This document shows positions 55,844 through 64,000 of a stretch of 64,000 nt of DNA, piece after piece. A program made the position numbers and the translations under genes. Positions within the stretch are counted from its first letter, which is position 1, and each line of letters starts with the position of its first letter. The notes beneath the pieces are model-generated. The model was not told where the DNA came from. It did not search any database and worked only from the letters and a program-made list of their open reading frames with translations. The DNA lies in the NCBI RefSeq assembly GCF_963678635.1, contig NC_087064.1:64473548-64537547 (forward strand), written 5' to 3'. This DNA is from Symsagittifera roscoffensis (taxonomy: Eukaryota; Xenacoelomorpha; Acoela; Convolutidae).

Positions 55844-58800
55844 TTTCCAACATTCACAAATAACACAAGACGAATTCGAAAAATTAGCCAAACAACTAAT
55901 TAAATATTCATCAGTCTATGCAACATCAAAATTCGATGTTGGCAAAATCAGTTCATCACTACATCTCCCGTTAAAACCAGACGCAGTTTTCAAAAAACAA
56001 AGAGCAAGTAAAGTACCAATTCACTTACATGATAAAGTAAACAGATTACTCGATATTTTAGAACAATACAACATTATATCACCAGTAAACAAAGAAGAAC
56101 AACCAAAAGGCAACACATTCATCAACCCTGTTATCATACTAGCTAAAGGAGAATCATTGAAAATCGTTCTCGACGCTAGATACCTCAATTCACTCATAGA
56201 TGAATCAAAATGTAATTGGCCCATTGAACCAATACAAGTTATTTTAACAAAAATAAACGGCAAATACTTTACAACCGCCGATATGAATAGTGCATACAAT
56301 CAAATGCCACTAGATGAACAATCACGACGTTTAACACAATTTGTTATAGGAAACCAACAATATGAATTCAACCGCTTATTCTATGGAATATCCATAGGAC
56401 CAGCAGCATTTTCAGCTTTTATGAGCAAAATTTTTAGACCACTAATACTCAAGAAAAACGCAATCACCTATTTAGACGATGTTTTTATGCAATCACAAAC
56501 AAAATACGAGATGTTCAATGTTTTAGAAAAATATCACCAAATACTTCAGAACGAAAATCTGAAGGCCGCCCCCGATAAATCACACTTCTTTTTGACAAGA
56601 GTTAAATTCTTAGGACATAATATAGAAAGAAAAACAATCACTCCATTGAAATCACGCATTGACACTATTCAAAAACTTCAACCACCAACAAATAAAAAGA
56701 AAATCCAAGAATTTCTTGGAATGTTAAACTTTTTAAGTAAATATGTTTATAAAATGCAATTATATCTACGACCATTTTATAACATCCTTAGACAACAAAA
56801 TAATTTTGAATGGAACACAGAACATCAAACACGATTTGAAGAAATAAAGAAACTTTTAACTGAACAAATTTCAAACACAATTCCAGATTCAAATCAACCA
56901 TTTTATGCAATGTGCGATGCTTCGAACTTTGGCATCGGTGCAGCACTATTACAATCACATAATGGTACAAATAAAATGAACCTCATATCAGCAAATTCTC
57001 GATTATTCACTCAAGCAGAGCTACGACTCTCAACTCTAATGAGAGAATGCACAGCCATAATATATACACTGACAGAATATGAATTTCTGATACTTGGATC
57101 AAAACATCCAACAGTTCTATTCACAGACCATAAACCAATCATCTTTCTCTTTACACAAAAATCTAACCCAAACCACCGAGTTTACAGATTTCAACTAATT
57201 CTAATGAAATTTCCAAACTTACATATAGTTTGGACTGCAGGAAAAAATCTTGCATTACCAGACACCTTAAGTCGAAATACACCACCTGAATTACTTACAC
57301 GAAAAACAACAGTTGAAATACCCAAAAACATAAAATTCTACCTTGCAGAAAACGAAACATCACCCCGATTGGAATGCAAATATGCAGTAAAAACTGATAT
57401 TGAACAATCACAAATAAATAATTTACAACATTTCCCACTTTATTTAGATTGTCAAAATAATCATTATGAAGTTGATCTACTTGGAACATCAACTTTCAAA
57501 CCAATCCCATATTCTCAATGGATCAAAAATAACACCCAACAAAAACGAACAAAACAACACCCGCCTAAAAAAGACCATTTTCCACTAATTGAAAAAGAAG
57601 ATTTAACTGATAAAATAAATTTATCAGGACCACAAACAAATGATTCGAAATATACAATAAATCAAGTTTTTGACCTTCACGACCCACTTGACACAATACC
57701 CTTATCTAAATTAGAAATCGAAAACATTTTTCTCCCCCCAACAGAAACAATTACAGTTTCAACACTGAAACAATATCAAAATCTTGACCCGATAATTAGA
57801 CAACTAAAATCATGGCACAAATATAAAACTAAACCTATCAAAGCAGATTCAACCATTCTAGGAAACAAAACACTCCTCCGATACTTTCGCAATTTCAACA
57901 ACACAACAATTAACGAAAATACAGACCTTTTAGAGTATAACCTGAATGAATCTACAGTTCCATGTCTCCCTTTAAGTATGATTCTTATAGCTTTTAATAT
58001 TTCACATACACAAAATATTAAAGGACACTCTGGATCAGAAAAAACATATTCAAATTTTATACAAAATTTTTACTTCCCAAATGCACCAATTTGGATAAAA
58101 GTACTATGCAACGATTGTATAGTATGTCAACTAAATAAACCTTACCCGAATCAAAAACAAATAGCACAAAAACAAGATTTTAAAGGACAAAGCTTGTACT
58201 TTAACCATCGTATCTCATTTGATACTAAGGGACCAATTTCACCCTCATCAGAAGGAAACTCCTACATTATGGTAATTGTTGACGCATTTACACATTATGT
58301 AGCACTTAACCCAGTACCACATTGTAACGCTTATTACGCTTACACAACACTCTATGAACACTGGATAGCAAAATTCGGACTACCAGAAATTTTAGTTACA
58401 GACAACGGTACAGAATTCATAAATAATGAAATTATCACACTATGTCATTTATATAACATTAAACACAAACCACGTACATCTCATGCACCTTGGACAAACG
58501 GCTTAGTCGAAGGTATGAACCGTTCATTACAAGAATATCTTAGATGTATCATCAACGGAAATGATACAAAATATACCGAATGGTCAGCAGATGTAAAATT
58601 ATTTCCCTTAGCATATAATTCACAAATAACGACAACTTTAGGAATGTCACCATACGAAATGGTTTTTAACCAAAAGCCACGAAAACCAATAATGTTTACA
58701 GCAAATTCTCATAAAAACGCACAAGGTTATTGTCAACCAAATAAAGACTCAATTTGTTATAACCTACCTTTACATACACACGATGAAGATCATTTTCATC

Positions 58801-59483
58801 ACCCACAAATTCTTAAACTAGCCTCCGGTACACACACCGAATGGATTCTAAATAGAGATAAAAAACACAATGAAATTTATCAAAAAATAACAAAAAAGTT
58901 ATTACAAAGACAAAACATTAATGAACAAATCAATTCACGTTTTACACCAGCTTCCGAATTAAAAATTGGAACATTTGTTTTAATACCTAATTTTAATACT
59001 CAAAAAGGAATTTCTAAAAAATTACAACCCCTTCGAAAAGGACCATACCAAATAATTGCAAAACCCACTGATGTCACATATAAAATTACCGACTCAAACA
59101 AAAAAGAAATCGTTCAACATCGAAACAACCTATTACCTTATTACCCAAAAGAATACGCACTCCGCGAATTAACTCAATTATATTCTTTCACAGGATTAAA
59201 AATCATTCAAAATGAACCACATCTGAAAAACACAGAACAAAATGATAACCCCACCGAAAATCAAAACACAAAACCAACCGCCACCAAAAACAATACACAA
59301 AACCATAAAGAATCTCCAAAACAAAGAAAAAATAGAAAAATGACAGAACAAATAATACCCCAAGAAGAAATAGACAAATCTGAACATAGAAAAACAACAA
59401 GACTCCGAAATCAACCACGTAAAAACTACAAAATGTTCATCCCCCAATCTAAAATATTAAAGAAAGTAGAATTTAAAAAGTAA
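55836..59483 (+). CDS. pol: Pol polyprotein: reverse transcriptase, RNase H, integrase, 1215 aa
   Basis: RT carries the V-L-D-A-R-Y and F-Y-G-I-S-I-G-P blocks and the Y212-L-D-D catalytic motif. RNase H begins with C-D361-A-S and keeps the R-E-C-T-A and T-D-H-K-P segments. Integrase has a zinc segment (H...G-H-S-G...C-N-D-C..C, about 720-765), the catalytic triad D796, D856 and E892 with the classic 35-residue spacing, and a G-P-Y module near 1070. There is no chromodomain; the end is Lys/Gln/Asn-rich. The RT-RNase H-integrase order identifies Ty3/gypsy. It starts with ATG overlapping the gag-pro stop. A +1 shift or termination-reinitiation could both express it; the frame is open upstream only from 55800. 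Confidence 0.95.
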   Translation: MFNFQHSQITQDEFEKLAKQLIKYSSVYATSKFDVGKISSSLHLPLKPDAVFKKQRASKVPIHLHDKVNRLLDILEQYNIISPVNKEEQPKGNTFINPVIILAKGESLKIVLDARYLNSLIDESKCNWPIEPIQVILTKINGKYFTTADMNSAYNQMPLDEQSRRLTQFVIGNQQYEFNRLFYGISIGPAAFSAFMSKIFRPLILKKNAITYLDDVFMQSQTKYEMFNVLEKYHQILQNENLKAAPDKSHFFLTRVKFLGHNIERKTITPLKSRIDTIQKLQPPTNKKKIQEFLGMLNFLSKYVYKMQLYLRPFYNILRQQNNFEWNTEHQTRFEEIKKLLTEQISNTIPDSNQPFYAMCDASNFGIGAALLQSHNGTNKMNLISANSRLFTQAELRLSTLMRECTAIIYTLTEYEFLILGSKHPTVLFTDHKPIIFLFTQKSNPNHRVYRFQLILMKFPNLHIVWTAGKNLALPDTLSRNTPPELLTRKTTVEIPKNIKFYLAENETSPRLECKYAVKTDIEQSQINNLQHFPLYLDCQNNHYEVDLLGTSTFKPIPYSQWIKNNTQQKRTKQHPPKKDHFPLIEKEDLTDKINLSGPQTNDSKYTINQVFDLHDPLDTIPLSKLEIENIFLPPTETITVSTLKQYQNLDPIIRQLKSWHKYKTKPIKADSTILGNKTLLRYFRNFNNTTINENTDLLEYNLNESTVPCLPLSMILIAFNISHTQNIKGHSGSEKTYSNFIQNFYFPNAPIWIKVLCNDCIVCQLNKPYPNQKQIAQKQDFKGQSLYFNHRISFDTKGPISPSSEGNSYIMVIVDAFTHYVALNPVPHCNAYYAYTTLYEHWIAKFGLPEILVTDNGTEFINNEIITLCHLYNIKHKPRTSHAPWTNGLVEGMNRSLQEYLRCIINGNDTKYTEWSADVKLFPLAYNSQITTTLGMSPYEMVFNQKPRKPIMFTANSHKNAQGYCQPNKDSICYNLPLHTHDEDHFHHPQILKLASGTHTEWILNRDKKHNEIYQKITKKLLQRQNINEQINSRFTPASELKIGTFVLIPNFNTQKGISKKLQPLRKGPYQIIAKPTDVTYKITDSNKKEIVQHRNNLLPYYPKEYALRELTQLYSFTGLKIIQNEPHLKNTEQNDNPTENQNTKPTATKNNTQNHKESPKQRKNRKMTEQIIPQEEIDKSEHRKTTRLRNQPRKNYKMFIPQSKILKKVEFKK

Positions 59484-60083
59484 TTTTAAGATTTCATACT
59501 TCACAATCTTGAAACCTCCGTAACATTTTTCATTTCAATTTTTCAAAATAACATGCTCACAAGTACGCAATAATTCTAGTTCAAAATAGACCAATAGGAT
59601 TCATCCAATCCGCCACTTTCTCTAACTCAAACTAAGATCAATTAGACGAATAATCTAGAACTCCAGGCACATCTCTAACTATAACTTTACAACCCCCAGG
59701 TCAAAAATAAGCAAATCACTCCAACTTGACAGCTAAAATAAATATCACCATAATACCGTACCCCTCCCTTATCTAATAACCCAAAGATCAACAATATTTC
59801 CCCAACTCAGACCACGAATACCCCCAAAACAAATTTGATAACTTAGCCTAAAGTAACAAAATGAAGATTTTAATTAGCCTAAAGTATAAAAATCTCACCA
59901 TACCCCGGATCATTTGACAAACAAAAATAAAGAAAAAGACGACCTCCCAGTCACCATGAAAATTGCCCCCAACAATTTTTTACAAAACTCAACCCACTTG
60001 TCAAAAAACTAATAAATAATTCGACCACACTAGAAAATCGCCTCAAACAGCAAAAAATATTCGACCAAGAGATCATTTCTTAA
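59484..60083 (+). other. Conserved non-coding gap between pol and orfA
   Basis: Alignable with 28533-29141. It repeats GCCTAAAGTA twice (about 59847 and 59877) and has a conserved block near 59680-59715 containing CCCAGGTCAAAAATAAGCAA. No frame of note. Possible location of a splice acceptor or an internal entry site for downstream genes. Confidence 0.5.
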
Positions 60084-60314
60084 ATGCTCTTCTCTCAAAC
60101 AGTTGCCCAAATACTTATAAATTTTAAACATTTTTTTTCAATACTTGAAGCCTTTATAATATTTCTTTTTGATATACTTGAATCTTTTCTAATAATCCTA
60201 ATCATTTTTTGTAACATTTTTTTAATTTTCTACACTATTCTCGAACTATTCCTCCAACTTTCCAAAACCCTTGAATATATCCACAGGTACGATTTTAACA
60301 ACTTGTCTAAATGA
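60084..60314 (+). CDS. orfA: 76-residue hydrophobic protein
   Basis: Nearly all of residues 12-60 is Phe, Ile and Leu with few charges, fitting two membrane helices. No family recognised. It ends in the ATGA that starts orfB. Its first-copy partner is broken, and composition this rich in A/T can give hydrophobic frames by chance, so it is less secure than orfB. Confidence 0.45.
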   Translation: MLFSQTVAQILINFKHFFSILEAFIIFLFDILESFLIILIIFCNIFLIFYTILELFLQLSKTLEYIHRYDFNNLSK

Positions 60315-60499
60315 TACGAACAATTTTCAGTAGAACCGATATTTTTTTATTGTTTGTAATTTTCATAACATTTTTATCATCCCTCATTTTGACCATCTGT
60401 AAATGTATAAAGAAAGCAATCCTCACATTTGCCCTAGCAACAGTCCTTCTAATTCTTTTTTTGGAAGAATATTATAATAAACACAAAATTTCTCACTAA
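60311..60499 (+). CDS. orfB: 62-residue two-helix membrane protein
   Basis: Two hydrophobic segments flank a C-K-C-I-K-K turn. Same length as 29381-29569 with conservative changes only, the strongest sign of selection on any small frame here. The start shares ATGA with the orfA stop, which suits coupled translation. It could be a viroporin-like or signal-anchor protein; this is guesswork. Confidence 0.62.
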   Translation: MIRTIFSRTDIFLLFVIFITFLSSLILTICKCIKKAILTFALATVLLILFLEEYYNKHKISH

Positions 60500-60507
60500 A
60501 GTAATAA

Positions 60508-61641
60508 TTCAAAAAACCATCAAAAATTGCTACCCAACAGTCACAGCATCAGTCTTCACCGACATCATCCCAAGATAACCAAACACCACCTTCAACTACT
60601 CAAAATCCTCAAACGTCTACACGAATTTCTTTTCAAGACAATCCATACACTTTTGAAGAACGACATACTCGTTTATCAGAACCACTAGAACCAGTTCAAC
60701 GACAAGCACCTTTAAGCGAACCAACATATAACCTATACCCAACACTACCACAAGAACTAAGTAGAATAAGAAATTCTAGTCAAAACCAAAATACAGTCGA
60801 AATAAATAGACAAATTATACATCCTCGACGAAACAGAAATCTTCAAACTCCCCGAGTTCATTTTGATATACCTCAATCCCCATCACAAAACACTCCAGAA
60901 AACCCCATTGGTATATTACCAGAAACCCCTACGCTTCTTTCACAACGTAGCACCTCAAGCCTACCATCAGATTACTTAGGTTCAACACCAACATCTGAGC
61001 AAATACGTGAAAATCCCTTTAACCCCCCAAACCAGGCATCACGACTACCATATTGGACTACACATTCATTTACACAAGGTGAACCAAATTTAGTCAATGA
61101 CCCCATAGATATTTCTACGGATACAACAACATCCTCATCACTACCAGAAACATTATCACTACCATCAACACCATCAATAAGCCAGTTTTCACCACCACCT
61201 TTTAACTTAAATTTTCCAAATAATCTCGACGCCAGATATCGAGAACAATCATCAATAAATATTCCTTTAAGACTAGATTGGAATACATTTACAGCACCTC
61301 CACCACTATTTGGACAACATCAAGAAAGTAACCGCCTTCATAACTGGGCACTTAATAGATTACAATATCGCCAAGATATTCACAACGATATCCGTGATCA
61401 CAATATTCAAATACTCCAACAAAACAGTTTACAATTAAAGTTTGAAATCACAGTTAAGTTAAATAATATTACCCAACATCCCTACCCATTAAATCCACCT
61501 AACATAACAGCTCAATCACTACCACCACCGTTTATAACTACTGAAGTAATATACAAATACGACAGATATACCAAAAACACCATTGGCTACATTACATTTT
61601 ATAATCCATACTCAGGATTATCATACACATGTATATTCTAA
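60508..61641 (+). CDS. 377-codon frame with no ATG, upstream of env
   Basis: Open from just after the tandem stops at 60502-60507 to TAA 61639-61641 with not one ATG in frame. The first 200 codons are Ser/Pro/Gln/Thr-rich and likely disordered. The remaining part, from about 61200, is better conserved with the first copy and looks folded (basic and aromatic residues, L-Q-L-K-F-E-I segment). Base use at third positions matches the other frames. Without an ATG it must be reached by splicing, non-AUG initiation or recoding; CAG sites at 60538-60552 are acceptor candidates. The end overlaps the env ATG by 13 bases in a different frame. Function unknown. Confidence 0.6.
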   Translation, partial: FKKPSKIATQQSQHQSSPTSSQDNQTPPSTTQNPQTSTRISFQDNPYTFEERHTRLSEPLEPVQRQAPLSEPTYNLYPTLPQELSRIRNSSQNQNTVEINRQIIHPRRNRNLQTPRVHFDIPQSPSQNTPENPIGILPETPTLLSQRSTSSLPSDYLGSTPTSEQIRENPFNPPNQASRLPYWTTHSFTQGEPNLVNDPIDISTDTTTSSSLPETLSLPSTPSISQFSPPPFNLNFPNNLDARYREQSSINIPLRLDWNTFTAPPPLFGQHQESNRLHNWALNRLQYRQDIHNDIRDHNIQILQQNSLQLKFEITVKLNNITQHPYPLNPPNITAQSLPPPFITTEVIYKYDRYTKNTIGYITFYNPYSGLSYTCIF

Positions 61642-64000
61642 AATTATTAATTTTTCTCCAACTCCCTTTTCTAGTAATCTCAAATCAAAACATAAACCCT
61701 TCTCCTCGTACAGGACCACAAGATTTACTAGTAACACATTACGATTGTGAAGAAAATGAACAAAAAACACTACATAAATATGCAATAAATCAAGTATCAC
61801 AATGTGAAACAGAACCACAAGCTATAGAAACCACAGATGTAATAGCAACACTCTATTCAAAAGCCCGAGCAACAGCAGTTACAGGTTATAAATTCACAGC
61901 AACATTTTCCGAAAAGAAAGTACATTGTTCACAAGTCTCGAATGGAAACAAAAACCGACTTGACCATGAATCATTCTATCAAAGTAATATAGAACGTCTT
62001 TTACATCTCAATCCCGACGATTGTAAAAATGAATTACTTAGACTAAACATCACACAAAATAAAAACTCCCAAAGAAAGTTAGTAAATTTTCAAGTTTTTC
62101 CAGACTCTGTACATCAATCACAACTTGAAAGACACCAAGGACATATAAAACTAGACGAAAAATACCCGTATAACGGCGCACACGGACGATTAACCTATGA
62201 CCTACACGATAAACATTGGATACCACACATTGGTATAAATGACCCATCAAACTGCAAAGCAGACACAAAAAATAAAGGATACCAAGAAATAATGTTTTTC
62301 GATTGGAAAATACAACTCGAAAAAATACAACTAACACGAGATTTATCAGATAATACAATGATCTATCAAGGAATCCGATTACCTTGTAAAAATGATCAAG
62401 GTTATTGCGACCCTACAACGAGAACACAAGCAACAATTGTTTGGTTCCCCGAAGATACATGTACAACATTTCAAGTAGCAAAAATACACGCTCGTATGAT
62501 AAAATTTCACGAAAAATATTTTATACAATTAATTCCATATGAACAAGTCCATCCATCACGAAAACTAAGTTCTAATTTTAGAAACATAGACAATATAGAA
62601 AACAAATTGACACGTTTTCAAATATATCAAGAAACAGAACTTGCATGTAAATACAGGAATCCACTTCACAGAACACAATACTCTGAAATATTAGTTGAAT
62701 ACGAAAAAGGATTCGACATGACCACTGGAAAAATAAAAATTGACCCATATGCCACAGGTCATCCTTTAAACGAAGGAACATCCTATATACCAGTTAATTT
62801 TCAAAAAAGCAACGGACAACCTGGTGGACATCTAAAACCTCAGGACACCAGAAGCACACGCTTACAAGAATTATCACTAATGAACACTACATATTTCGGT
62901 AATATCCACTATGATATTCATTTAGATATGAAACTAGATTATACAATTAGCCGAATTTTTCAAGAAATGTCACTCTCCGAATTAGAAACACTACACCAAT
63001 TATGCGAATTAGAACGAACACAAATATTACAATCACTTGCACTAGCAGTATTAAAAATACCCTATGCAGGATACTTATTATCTGGAAATAGATCAAATTT
63101 TTTAGACTATGAAGGAAACATCTTATGGTTTTATACTTGTACTAAAAAAGTATCACCACTATACGTTTTTGAAGATAAACGATGTTATAAAAGAATCCCT
63201 ATCTTTTATAAGAATAAAGTACATTTCGTGGATACACTTTCACGAAGAACTTATTTCTGGGATACCGCAGTCCCATGTGGATCAGAAAACAGCCACAATG
63301 TAGTACAACTAAACCCTGATGAAAATAAATATTATCTTCTCACTCCATATCCCACATTAATGCAATCACTCAAAAAATTTTCACCAGAAAGCATTCGCGC
63401 TATTGCTCGAAACCCAAATATAGACTTACAATCAATAGGAATCTATTCAAAATCAGATATTCAACATCACATTAGAACACAACAATTCCAAGAATTATTA
63501 ACACAAATGGACACTATACAAAGACAATCAATAGACCAAAATTTACGCAAACTTGCAGAAACCGCAGGATTTGCCGATATCTACACGCAAGACTATAGCG
63601 GATATTTTAAAGACATTAAAGATTATATATATCTAAACGGTGAAAAATACCGTCCCCAAGATATATCACCAATTAACATTTTTAGCTTTGTTACACTCAA
63701 AAATGAGATCCTCGATTTTCTAGGATGGCCCTACTACATCTTAGAAAAATTGACTATTTTATACGCAATGTTTAACTTTATTGGATTTCTTTTCTCACTT
63801 TTAAAAGGAATCTACAACACATGTGCTATACACACACAAGTAAACAGACAAGCAAGTGTAGCACGCATACTATTTGCAGGATTTTTTGGAATCTTTTCTA
63901 CATCTATAAACAAAATTCTTTTAGACGCACAAATAAAAGAATATAACACAAAAATAACAACACGACAAAATACATGCGACGAAGAACATAACAATGTAGA
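61629..64000 (+). CDS. env: env-like glycoprotein, partial at window end (790 codons seen)
   Basis: Opens with ATG and a signal peptide (hydrophobic core through residue 18, then Ser-Asn), followed by an ectodomain of about 680 residues with many Cys and several N-x-S/T sites, then a hydrophobic stretch near 63710-63810 fitting a membrane anchor, and a basic/polar tail that is cut by the window. The decayed first copy shows about 50 more codons. No stop or frameshift is seen. The signal peptide, Cys-rich ectodomain, single C-terminal anchor and position after pol make this an envelope-type protein. I could not assign it to a fusion-protein class. Expression probably needs a spliced or internally initiated message. 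Confidence 0.72.
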   Translation, partial: MYILKLLIFLQLPFLVISNQNINPSPRTGPQDLLVTHYDCEENEQKTLHKYAINQVSQCETEPQAIETTDVIATLYSKARATAVTGYKFTATFSEKKVHCSQVSNGNKNRLDHESFYQSNIERLLHLNPDDCKNELLRLNITQNKNSQRKLVNFQVFPDSVHQSQLERHQGHIKLDEKYPYNGAHGRLTYDLHDKHWIPHIGINDPSNCKADTKNKGYQEIMFFDWKIQLEKIQLTRDLSDNTMIYQGIRLPCKNDQGYCDPTTRTQATIVWFPEDTCTTFQVAKIHARMIKFHEKYFIQLIPYEQVHPSRKLSSNFRNIDNIENKLTRFQIYQETELACKYRNPLHRTQYSEILVEYEKGFDMTTGKIKIDPYATGHPLNEGTSYIPVNFQKSNGQPGGHLKPQDTRSTRLQELSLMNTTYFGNIHYDIHLDMKLDYTISRIFQEMSLSELETLHQLCELERTQILQSLALAVLKIPYAGYLLSGNRSNFLDYEGNILWFYTCTKKVSPLYVFEDKRCYKRIPIFYKNKVHFVDTLSRRTYFWDTAVPCGSENSHNVVQLNPDENKYYLLTPYPTLMQSLKKFSPESIRAIARNPNIDLQSIGIYSKSDIQHHIRTQQFQELLTQMDTIQRQSIDQNLRKLAETAGFADIYTQDYSGYFKDIKDYIYLNGEKYRPQDISPINIFSFVTLKNEILDFLGWPYYILEKLTILYAMFNFIGFLFSLLKGIYNTCAIHTQVNRQASVARILFAGFFGIFSTSINKILLDAQIKEYNTKITTRQNTCDEEHNNV

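Larger units (their letters stand above)
49155..64000 (+). mobile_element. Second copy of the giant env-bearing LTR element, intact as far as seen, right end outside window
   Basis: The left LTR (49155-49564), primer site and all frames up to the window edge match the 18463-37106 copy in order and spacing, and every frame is open: orf1, orf2, gag-pro, pol, orfA, orfB, the ATG-less frame and env. By comparison about 4 kb is missing, including the end of env, orfX, the tail and the right LTR. The bases before the LTR are GAGT, the predicted target duplication. With all frames open this could be an active or recently active copy. Confidence 0.92.

Noticed and set aside
60311-60520. -1 frameshift from orfB into the ATG-less frame
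   Set aside because: Two consecutive stops in the target frame (60502-60507) lie between the orfB stop and the open part, so a slip inside orfB cannot reach it.
61629-64000. Assignment of the env-like protein to a chuvirus, phlebovirus or baculovirus glycoprotein
   Set aside because: Only loose pattern resemblance seen by eye; not enough to name a class.
1-64000. Host identification (for example larvacean, nematode, rotifer)
   Set aside because: The animal-type M8 gene and introns support a metazoan, but nothing in the window is specific to a phylum.

Overview
The window is animal nuclear DNA: AT-rich, with long GT-AG introns, dispersed short repeats and large LTR retroelements. I cannot name the phylum. 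It holds one split host gene, two copies of a very large Ty3/gypsy-type LTR retroelement, and repeat-rich spacer.

Region 1 (1-12.6 kb). A minus-strand gene of three exons (12220-12571, 5726-6188, 4293-5403) encodes a 641-residue leishmanolysin-like M8 metallopeptidase with a signal peptide and a hydrophobic C-terminal tail. Its active-site motif reads H-S-L-C-H instead of H-E-x-x-H, so it is probably a catalytically dead relative. The 6-kb first intron holds a long hairpin (foldback) repeat, a 151-bp direct repeat pair and a diverged dispersed repeat. Upstream (1-4.29 kb) lie a 33-bp minisatellite and a 1.34-kb inverted-repeat element with a 204-bp hAT-like MITE inside it.

Region 2 (12.6-18.46 kb). 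Non-coding, with local direct repeats at 14.5-15.3 kb and a tRNA-like fragment at 18.37 kb.

Region 3 (18463-37106). A complete but decayed LTR element of 18,644 bp, with 409-bp LTRs (about 14 differences between them) and a 4-bp CATA target duplication. Order: LTR, primer site, orf1 (77 aa), structured leader, orf2, gag-pro, pol (RT, RNase H, integrase), conserved gap, orfA, orfB, a long frame with no ATG, env-like gene, orfX (about 630 codons), 1.6-kb tail, LTR. Most large frames are broken; orf1 and orfB are intact, and orfX has a single stop.

Region 4 (37.1-49.15 kb). Non-coding repeats: two related copies of the CCCGCAC-ended family, a TCAGATCTGA palindrome-rich element, a tRNA-derived fragment, a large tandem duplication (45.4-47.9 kb) and one possible terminal exon.

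Region 5 (49155-64000, continuing past the window). A second copy of the same family, with every frame open up to the window edge, so possibly active. It gives the intact reading of the decayed copy: gag-pro 1527 aa, pol 1215 aa, two small membrane-type ORFs, a 377-codon ATG-less frame, and an env-like glycoprotein with a signal peptide.

The most notable point is the family itself: about 18.6 kb, with at least five accessory frames beyond gag, pol and env. Successive frames overlap by a few bases at stop/start junctions (ATGA or ATGTTTAA), an arrangement more like a bacterial operon or a compact virus than a typical LTR retrotransposon.
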